Shown here: positions 56,634 to 64,000 of the stretch, piece after piece
How positions within the stretch are numbered: position 1 is the stretch's first letter
Layout: each line of letters starts with the position of its first letter
Assembly: GCA_019916065.1 (NCBI GenBank)
Contig: CM034238.1
Span: forward strand, 37,911,375 to 37,975,374
Length of the DNA: 64,000 nucleotides
Direction of reading: 5' to 3'
Source: Vitellaria paradoxa
Lineage: Eukaryota; Streptophyta; Magnoliopsida; Ericales; Sapotaceae
Made by a program: the position numbers and the translations under genes
Notes under the pieces: model-generated
Database searches by the model: none
Told to the model about the DNA's origin: nothing
What the model saw: only the letters and a program-made list of their open reading frames with translations

Positions 56634-56891
56634 TGTTAGAATAAAAGAAGGAGAAAAGAATTATATATTAATATTGATGATTGTGTGTATGAATATAAGG
56701 TTACAAGGTCCCTTATAAAAGAGAACAATAATCCTAATACTGATAAGAAATAGTAATTTTAATTATGATAGAATATACAAAATAAGAAATAAGATAATAA
56801 TTCTAATTATGATAGGATATACAAAATAAAAAATATATAAATTAAAAAATTATATATATATTAAAAATTATATATATTATTAAAACTAACA
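56634..56891 (-). repeat. Copia 5' LTR, GC-depleted
   Basis: 258 bp, same ends as the LTR at 51530. Where the two differ, this copy has A or T against G or C in 14 cases, the reverse in one, and four A/T exchanges. It should hold the promoter of the element; a TATA-like 'tataaaagag' stretch lies at about 56714-56723 on the plus strand, but that is the wrong strand. Confidence 0.88.
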
Positions 56892-57082
56892 GTATCCACC
56901 TCGAATTAGAAGTCAGAGGCAACTACAAGGTACCTTCCTTATGATTATGATTGCGTCTGCATCTACCTCAGCTTGAGTCTTGCTTGGTTGCCAGCCTGAT
57001 TGGTAAGGTTTCGTGGCTAGCCGGTGCATGTCCGATTGTGAAGCATCTTGCAATTTGGGGTAGCCAACTTTTGATAGGCTAA

Positions 57083-57519
57083 GGTTTTGTTTGGATTAAA
57101 AAAAACTACTAGCTTTCTTGATAACTTTCTTTTCATCTTATATGATTCAAAAAAATTACTAACATATTTGGTAGCTTTTTTCATCTTATATAATTTTGTT
57201 TTTTTACTAAAATTTAATTTTCTTTCTAAAATTTGTACCTTTTAAGTGTGTGTTAATTGTATTCATCGAAACAAAATTAAAAAATTCACTTCCAATTGAA
57301 TAAAAGGTAGAAAAAAGTTAGCTTTTTTGTTTTTTTTTTTTAGTCAAAGGGATAATTTTTACTTAAATAAATAAGAATTTTTTAATTTGTTTTTACAAAT
57401 GTTATTAATATGCATAAAAGTTATAGTTTTTAAAAAAAATTCAAATTTTGATTAAAAAAGCATATAAAAAAAAAGCTACCAACTGAAATTTCTACCTTTT
57501 TTTGAATCCAAACTAACCC
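57083..57519. mobile_element. Tourist-like MITE (437 bp, TSD TAA)
   Basis: TAA at 57080-57082 and 57520-57522 flanks ends GGTTTTGTTTGGATTAAAA and, inverted, GGGTTAGTTTGGATTCAAA, a terminal inverted repeat of about 25-30 bp including the following A-rich part. TSD and ends fit PIF/Harbinger Tourist MITEs. The AT-rich interior has no ORF. Confidence 0.75.
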
Positions 57520-57522
57520 TAA

Positions 57523-58359
57523 GCACACGCTCATTCCTCACAATGGCGATTATTAATTAATCACTTTTTCATGTATAGCATTTGGGAATCATTTTTCTTA
57601 TTTATTAATTATTTAATAATTTAGAATAAGTAAATATATCATATTAATTTCATTAGGGATTAAAACTCGTTTATACAAATTAATAACTTAATAAATAAGA
57701 TAATGATGGTCTTACTTTAATTTGACTCTAAAAATGCTCAAAAATTACCATTTGATTGCTAAATAAAAAAAATTATTTTCTAAAACAAGTTTTCGAATAT
57801 TAGTTTTTGAGAATAGTTTTTAAAATTTTTAGAGTTGAAAAACGATAGTTATTGACATGTAGACAACAGATTTGAAAAAAGAATTTTTAAAAATGTGTGT
57901 GGTTTGTTATTTTTAAGAATTCTTTCCAAAAATTATGTTTTGATAATACATCCTGCTCACTTGCTCATTAAAAAAAAAAAAACTCCGACAATTTCCATAA
58001 ACCTACAGATAAGATCATTCTAGTCAATTAAAAGAAGTGATTTCAATATATTGGGAACCAGACAAGTCAAATGGGGAGAGAACAACTGGCTTAAAAATTG
58101 AATCATTAGAAGAAGTCATTCCCCTGTGGTAGCGATTGGAGGGCAGAAAATTTATTTATTTTTTATAATTTTGTCATTGTTGGCTGTCAAGTGCATTCTT
58201 CTAGGAGTTGAAAAAAATTAGAAAAAATTAAAAAATATTAATAAAAGTTGGAAAAAATTAAAATTTTAAAGTGTGGAGAAAGTTGAAAAAAATTAAAAAA
58301 AAATTAGAGTTCATTGAAGCAATTTTCTACTCCATATATATAACAGAAACTATTGGGAA
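57523..58359. other. AT-rich intergenic DNA
   Basis: No gene. The stretch is AT-rich with poly-A and poly-T tracts and 'gttgaaaaaaattagaaaaaatt' type near-repeats at about 58208-58310. Confidence 0.5.
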
Positions 58360-58367
58360 GATGTAGT

Positions 58368-58822
58368 TAGAAATGTTAATTAAGTGGGTATGGGACGAGT
58401 ATCACTTTTTTCGTCCTTGTTCCCGTCGCGTTCCCATCCCATCTCATTCCTATTTTCGGGATGAAAAGTTTTTTCATATTTGTCCCGACTAGGTAGCAGA
58501 TTCTCAATTTACATCCTTGTCTCCATTTACCCGCCAAACATATTAACTATAAGTTTTATATTATATATATAATAAATATTAAAAATATCATATATATTAA
58601 ATAAAATTATATTATATATTAAATAAATATTAAAATAAAAATATATTATATATATTAAAATAAAAATATATAATTTTATAAATAAGTATTTAAACGGGTG
58701 CATGAGACGGGATGTAGGCTATTATATTCGTCTCTATTTTTGTTATTAGCATTTTTACACCCTCCTTAAACAAAACGGGTAAAGCAGATACTTGTCGAAT
58801 ATAGATAATTTTGACATCCCTA
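58368..58822. mobile_element. hAT-like MITE (455 bp), relative of the 16126 element
   Basis: The ends are TAGAAATGTTAATTAAG and, inverted, TAGGGATGTCAAAATTA. The flanks GATGTAGT (58360-58367) and AATGTAGC (58823-58830) agree at 6 of 8 bases. The interior starts with 'gggtatgggacgag', like the GGGGATCGGGTA words of the 16126 copy, and the middle is AT-rich. No coding capacity. The decayed duplication suggests that it is older than the 16126 copy. Confidence 0.7.
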
Positions 58823-59050
58823 AATGTAGCAGTAGAATTTTAACAAAAATTATACATTTTCAACGGGGTAAAAAAAATCAAATGAAATGTAATTTAAGGT
58901 AAAGATGGGTCAAACCAAATATAGTGACTTGTGCGGGGCGCCGCTTGCTATATAAAAAATTATTTATCTATATTACAAATTCGCTATTTAACAATATTTT
59001 AACATCAAATTCTCCGAACACTTTTCTGATAATATATTTTTATTTTTTTG

Positions 59051-59535
59051 GATAAATTACGACTACGTACCCTTAGCATTGTAGTAATTACGTTTTATTT
59101 ACATTTTTTTATTTTAAAATATTATTAATATTAGCCTATTTTTATTAAATTAACTGTTAAACTTAATTAAAAAAAGTCAAAATAACTAAAATTTTAAGTG
59201 TTTTTTCTATTTAACCTCTACTCTCACACTTTCGTCAGTTTTATTCAGAAAAATCTCCCAAATTTATTTTATTTTTACTTATTTTTTACTATTTTTTTGA
59301 AGATTTATGTAAAGATAATTGATGAAGATGTGAGAGATGGAGTGGTAAAATAAGAAAAATAAATAAAATTTTAATTATTTTGTCATTTTCTATTAAGTTT
59401 TAGTGGTTAATTTAAAGAAATGATGTCAATGTTAATATCATTATTTTAAAATAAGGGAGTAAATGTAATTTTTATATATTAACGGGCAGAATGCATAATT
59501 ACTTAAATGTTAAGAAGAGGTAAATGTAATTTATC
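59051..59535. mobile_element. MITE-like element with perfect 10-bp inverted ends
   Basis: GATAAATTAC (59051-59060) and GTAATTTATC (59526-59535) are perfect inverted repeats 485 bp apart. Similarity continues inward (gactacgtacc and attтacc-like text). The flanks on both sides are T-rich (ttattttttt), so a duplication of 8-9 bp is possible but not provable. The superfamily is uncertain. Confidence 0.5.
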
Positions 59536-59599
59536 TTATTTTTTAATATAAATTGAAAATTTTGTAAATTATTATTTTTTATGATAAATTGTCAAATAT

Positions 59600-59790
59600 G
59601 GGGGGCGGTTAGCAAATTTTTTTTTCACTTAGAAAGTGAAAAATGGGGGCGTAGAATAGCTAAGCGCTCCACGCCGGTTCTCTGTTACAGCATATGCTGC
59701 CACAATGCGGAGATGGCGCCCAATCTCGTCTGGGATCAATCACATTCTCTTCACCAAAGCCCTCTAAGCTTAAAGCCTGCACTAAAGTGA
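59600..59790 (+). other. GC-richer, coding-like island, unassigned
   Basis: Within very AT-rich DNA, about 59640-59775 is clearly richer in G+C and open in more than one frame (a 69-codon plus-strand frame ends at 59790). I recognise no domain. It could be a captured exon fragment or a plastid-derived insertion; the sequence alone does not decide. Confidence 0.3.
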
Positions 59791-60453
59791 CTAGAGCCTA
59801 GACAAAGAAAATATCATAGGATATTTCATATTTCAAATTAAATACCTAAAAAAATCAAATTATATTAAAGAAAATATCGAGGTACTTGAATGCTTAATGC
59901 CAGATGACTTTAGCTGTTATAATTTAGAAATAAATTATTGATTTAATTTATTATTATTTAATCATTTAATTTATTATTAATTATTTATTTTTATTGATGT
60001 GTTATATTTTATTAGAATTCATTGGTTTTATTTAAGAAATAATTAAAATTTATTTTTATTTAATTATTTTTGAGTAAATGTAAATTATTAAATTTCTTTT
60101 AAAAGATTATTATTATTGAGATATGATTTAAGGTTGATTGTAATATTTAGGTGAACATGAGTATACCCAATTATGAGGTTATATATAAATAAATAAGGTT
60201 GTCAGTTAAATTTTTATTATATTATAAGAGCAAGTGAGAGAGGGAAGAGAGGAAATAGGGAAGCTGTGGCTAATGATCGCAGGTTAATAATTTATTTTTT
60301 TCTAAATTTGGATTAATGAATATAAATTAATAATGGATTGATGGTAGTTGTTGACAGGAGGGCAGAAAGGAATGATTGCATATGATCATCATGTTATATA
60401 TAAGTACATGTATTTATGTCAAGTCAAGGTAACCAGTCGCTCACGTGCTCATG

Positions 60454-60493
<40 letters not shown>

Positions 60494-62407
60494 GCTGTTC
60501 GGCCAACTTAAAAAATTAAAAGTTATTAAATTTTAACTATTTTTTATATTTTTTTAATTAAATTTTAACATCTATTACTTTTATCTCATATCTTTTTATT
60601 TTTGTTATACTTTTTAACCAAAATTGATTAACTAAACAGCCCCATAGATAGATATTAATTGGAGGTTTGACGGAATATGTGGTAGAGGAAAAAAAAAAAA
60701 AAAAAGAAAAAGAAAGATGATTGCGACTTGGCGTGATTAAAAGGGTTAATTGTGTGCATGTGTGCAAATGTACACATGAGACAAAGAAGGATCTTGGAGG
60801 TTGTTTGAGGATAATTAGATAGGTTAATTATTTTAATTAATTAATTAGAAAGGGATTTAGTGATTGATGATTTATTAATTATAAATTAAAATAGATTCTT
60901 TTAATAATAGGTATCTAATTTTGTGTATTTAGAATCGCAACGAATTATTATGGTTTATTTTCATTTTCATCTTTATATATCAGGTGAGTGGTTTGACTTA
61001 CTAATATTATTTTATAAATTATTTTATGCATAAAGGCCTTGAAACTTGAATATTTTGAATTATTTTTTGTGAAAAATTATATTATTTTGATAAAGAGATT
61101 ATATATTTTATGCAATTGAATATAGAGAAAAAATTATTTAAACACTTGTATTTAGTTTGATTTTATGAAAATTATGATGAATAATTAATTGTGGTAATTA
61201 GAATTAAAATAAAAGTCCAACGGACAGACTCTTTAAGTGGTATGACTCTAGTAACTAGGAAACAGACTCGTGAAAATCATGGTGATCTTAATTGGATCAG
61301 CTTAAGGAAGAACTTCGGAGTTAGACTAGATGACTCTAAGTGCGATATTTAATCCAACGGGTGCTGCTCATAAAAAATTATATTGACACACTTGATATTT
61401 AATTCCAATGTAATAATCTACATATTAATTTTTATCATCACTGTTATGATTGACGAATTGGTTTATGAAAGTTTTGTACTCTGACGTGCAGGTTTTTTTA
61501 GTTTATTATAAAGTATACATGAAAATTATTTACATAAACTTTTCTTGGTTAAATTGCTTATTAAAAATTTATTATTTTCAAAATTACTATTATATTTGGC
61601 TTGGAAATTCATTCATTGGCCTTTTAGTTCACTCCTCATTTTATATTTTTCAGGTGAGCGTGGAGGGAACTAGTCATAAACTCTGATAGTTGGGACATTA
61701 AGTTGTGGCTTCGTAGGAAAAAGTTTTACGTTTATTTTGATGAATTTTATTTTAGTAGTTAGACTAGAGTTTTGATAATTTAGAATATTTTAATTATTGA
61801 TATCTAATTATTTTTGGTTTGGAATGTTAATAGAATATTTTCTTTATTCTCGTTGATTTTAAATGACAAGGTTATTTTATCATTAAGATTTTTTTAGTTG
61901 ATTTTTGGTTAAATAAGAATTAAACTTTCGTATTCCTTAAGATAAGACTTGAGGTACTCGGTCTGTTACGTCCTTAAACGAAATATGACATTAGACGGGT
62001 TTTTTATAACTAATAATACAAAAACAAGCTAATAATGTCAATCACCAAAAAAAAAAAAAAGAAGGAAAAAAAAAAAGCTTATAATGTCTGTCATGTCCCG
62101 AGCTTAAACCAAGGGTGAATAGCCTTGATTGTAAGATTAACAAAAAAATTTGATTAATTAAATTGATAATCCAAGAGTCCAGCCAATGATACAACTTACG
62201 TGTTGAGCAAGCTAAATTTAATAATATAATAATAAATATTCAGAGCAGCTAAGTGTCTACCATCACAATAAAATAATAATATTAATCAACAATATAAATA
62301 TCAAAAAAATTTACAAGTCCATTCACATTTATTTCATCCATACGAATAATAGTTAATTACAACAATAATACAAAGCGTCTTGACTAAGTATCTATAGGTT
62401 AAGTACG

Positions 62408-62443
<36 letters not shown>

Positions 62444-62499
62444 TTAGATGAATTAATTTGTTATTATATTTTTCAATAAATTTAAATAGGCATGAATTG

Positions 62500-62530
<31 letters not shown>

Positions 62531-62630
62531 CTTACTGTAAATTGAAGAACCGTAAGATATTAGTTTACTTAATTAATGGTTGGGCTAGATCATGCTTAAA
62601 ATATTTTAAAAGTTTACCTTGTATATTTGA
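59791..62630. other. AT-rich intergenic DNA with LTR-like remnants and microsatellites
   Basis: (AT)n tracts lie at about 60462-60488 and 62409-62440, and an (ATT)n tract at about 62500-62530. At 61250-61330 and 61925-62100 there are words such as 'ggtactcggtctgttacgtcc' and 'tgtcatgtcccgagcttaaacc', reminiscent of the TGTCACGCCCC...cccgagtac start at 2451. These are probably ends of decayed LTRs of that family. No gene is seen. Confidence 0.35.
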
Positions 62631-62778
62631 GAGGTTGTTTGGAGTAAGAAAAAGTGAGAAATATTGAGATAAATTGAGAGTTCGTAATGCGTGCAGTGAA
62701 AGAAAAAAATTGATGTAATATAAAATTAACAGAGATTTATAGAGATTTTTGAAATTTTTTCTCAAACCAAACAAGTTA
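62631..62778. mobile_element. Second copy of the 51944 MITE, inverted
   Basis: The reverse complement of 51944-52100 aligns along the whole length: GTTTGGAGTAA at the start, then 'gttcgtaatgcgtgcagtga', 'aacagagatttatagagattttt' and 'caaaccaaac' at the end. The ends are more eroded here (GAGGTTGTTTGG, CCAAACAAGTTA), and no clear duplication could be assigned. Confidence 0.75.
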
Positions 62779-63113
62779 CTTCCATTTACAAGTTTATTAT
62801 TGTTAAAATTGCTATTGTCCAAATTTATTGAGATAATAAATAACAGCATATATTATTATATAAATTGGTAGGGGGATAAAGGGTATGATTTGCTTTACCT
62901 GCATGGAGGTGAGAACCATGTGTGAGATGAGATCTAGTATAGCTTCACGGTGCACCTGATTATAACGATCACTGGAAATCAATAATTTGAGTGTTGCATA
63001 CACAGAGTTTGGGAAGACGTTGATTCTCGAAAATTAAGAACGGTCATATTAGGATGATTCGGGTAGAGATATATGATTGCATTATTAGATGATTATGGTT
63101 TGATTGTATCTCA

Positions 63114-63436
63114 GGGAACATTTGGTTTATTTTTTTATTTTTATTTTGTGTTAAAAATCTTAAAACCAAAAGACAGAAAATACTCTATTTTTCTTATTTT
63201 GAGATTTTTTTTTTATTTTTTTGTTAAGGATTCTCAAAATGACTTTTTATCATTTTTCATTTCATGTGTAAACTCATTTTCTGTTTTCGAAAATAAATTT
63301 TAAAAATACAAATAACCAAATGACTTTTGAATTGCTTTCCTTATTTTCAAAATTATAAAATGAAAACTGAGATTAAAATAGAAAATAGAAAGCAAAAATA
63401 AAAAATAGAAAATACAAAAATAAACTAAATGACACC
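63114..63436. mobile_element. MITE-like element, T-rich inverted ends
   Basis: The ends GGGAACATTTGGTTTATTTTT and, inverted, GGTGTCATTTAGTTTATTTTT match at most positions over 20 bp. The flanks TCA (63111-63113) and TTA (63437-63439) share two of three bases. It looks Tourist-like. The 76-codon frame inside is low-complexity Phe-rich text and not a gene. Confidence 0.5.
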
Positions 63437-63508
63437 TTAGTGTTTTAAATTTAATAATTTACGTTAGAATTGTTATATGAGCAATTTGTCATTATTCACA
63501 GTCACTTA

Positions 63509-63861
63509 GCCCCATTTGGTTGAGCAAAAAATCACCTAAAGTTGTCAAAGTTACAAATATTAACCTACTTTTACCACATTCTCCCATTTTCGTTTTTCGT
63601 GCATTTGTTTTCAAAATTTAAATTTTACAAAGTTTTATAAAAAATTATAAAAAGTCGTATAAAATTACTCAATTTTTTCACATTTTTTAATATTTGTCAA
63701 CTTTTTGTATTAAGTTTTGATCAAAACTGTTGAAACGGCTAGCTTTTCACCGTTTCAATGGATTATTTTGGTAAATTTTAATTAGTCTTTTAAATACCAA
63801 AAAATGACTGACATTTCTCATTTTTTTCAATTTTTGGTAACTTTTGATCATCCAAACGGTC
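63509..63861. mobile_element. MITE-like element, Tourist type
   Basis: The left end is GCCCCATTTGGTTGAGC after TTA (63506-63508). The right end is TGATCATCCAAACGGTC, inverted GACCGTTTGGATGATCA, before TAT. The interior (aaaaattataaaaagtcgtataaaatt) is AT-rich with imperfect symmetry. The duplication is not clean, so confidence is modest. Confidence 0.45.
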
Positions 63862-64000
63862 TATAAAGATGAAACTTCAAAATGAACACGTTGACAAGGT
63901 CTTAAGTATTTAAAACTAGAATAAATTAGTTAAGTTTTAATTTTTAGGGGCCGATTGGATAATGCTAAAATTTCAGGGGATAAGTTTTAGATGGGGTATA

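Larger units (their letters stand above)
51530..56891 (-). mobile_element. Complete Copia LTR retrotransposon with nested MITE
   Basis: The two 258-bp LTRs lie at 51530-51787 (3' LTR of this minus-strand element) and 56634-56891 (5' LTR), both TGTTAGAATAAAAG...CTAACA. An initiator tRNA-Met primer site lies beside the right LTR and a polypurine tract beside the left one. The LTRs differ at about 19 of 258 sites (7.4 %), so it is much older than the Athila-type element. Flanks GGGTC (left) and GTATC (right) agree at 3 of 5 bases, a possible decayed duplication. Length without the MITE is about 5.2 kb. Confidence 0.88.

Noticed and set aside
1..64000. tRNA, rRNA or CRISPR features
   Set aside because: No tRNA cloverleaf boxes, rRNA-like blocks or regularly spaced direct repeats with unique spacers were found. 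The tRNA-like words at 10667, 31672 and 56618 are primer sites only.

Overview
This window is eukaryotic nuclear DNA, almost certainly from a flowering plant (probably a eudicot). It is AT-rich and gene-poor, is built mostly of nested transposable elements, and contains one recognisable host gene with GT-AG introns. The plant-type elements include Athila-type Ty3/gypsy retrotransposons with a tRNA-Asp primer site, Copia elements with an initiator tRNA-Met primer site, CACTA and hAT DNA transposons, and several small Tourist-like MITEs. A 100-base run of N (12774-12873) marks an assembly gap.

Layout, left part (1-31 kb). Bases 1-2100 show only AT-rich sequence and microsatellites. From 2451 to 6247 there is an LTR-like block, split by a 1574-bp solo LTR (3170-4743) with a perfect 5-bp target duplication. 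A degenerate minisatellite (6450-6863) leads to an Athila-type 3' LTR (7420-8840). A second Athila-type element interrupts that LTR (5' LTR 8841-10660, primer site, gag relic) and runs into the gap. Beyond the gap lie a decayed hAT transposase, an F-box/LRR-like pseudogene, and a large decayed CACTA element (about 15.9 to 23.5 kb) that itself carries a hAT-like MITE with an exact 8-bp duplication. A truncated Copia relic on the minus strand (27390-30145) ends at the next element.

Centre (30146-43635). A 13.5-kb Athila-type retrotransposon has both LTRs, a primer site, gag, pol, an additional ORF after pol and a polypurine tract. Its LTRs differ by only about 0.8 %, yet gag-pol is cut by about eight single-base indels. 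Its flanks do not match: Copia integrase on the left, an LTR fragment of another family on the right, and no target duplication. An 8-bp palindrome, ATTCGAAT, occurs 13 times inside this element, mostly in pairs about two helical turns apart, and nowhere else in the window. This is the most unusual signal I found.

Right part (45-64 kb). The only intact-looking host gene (45274-47875, minus strand, three exons, 784 codons) encodes an uncharacterised acidic protein with two membrane segments. Its promoter carries four AACGG cores resembling the mitosis-specific activator (MSA) element. Further right is a complete Copia element (51530-56891, minus strand), damaged chiefly by Trp-to-stop changes and by a 157-bp MITE. 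Six more MITE-like elements follow in AT-rich DNA to the end of the window.
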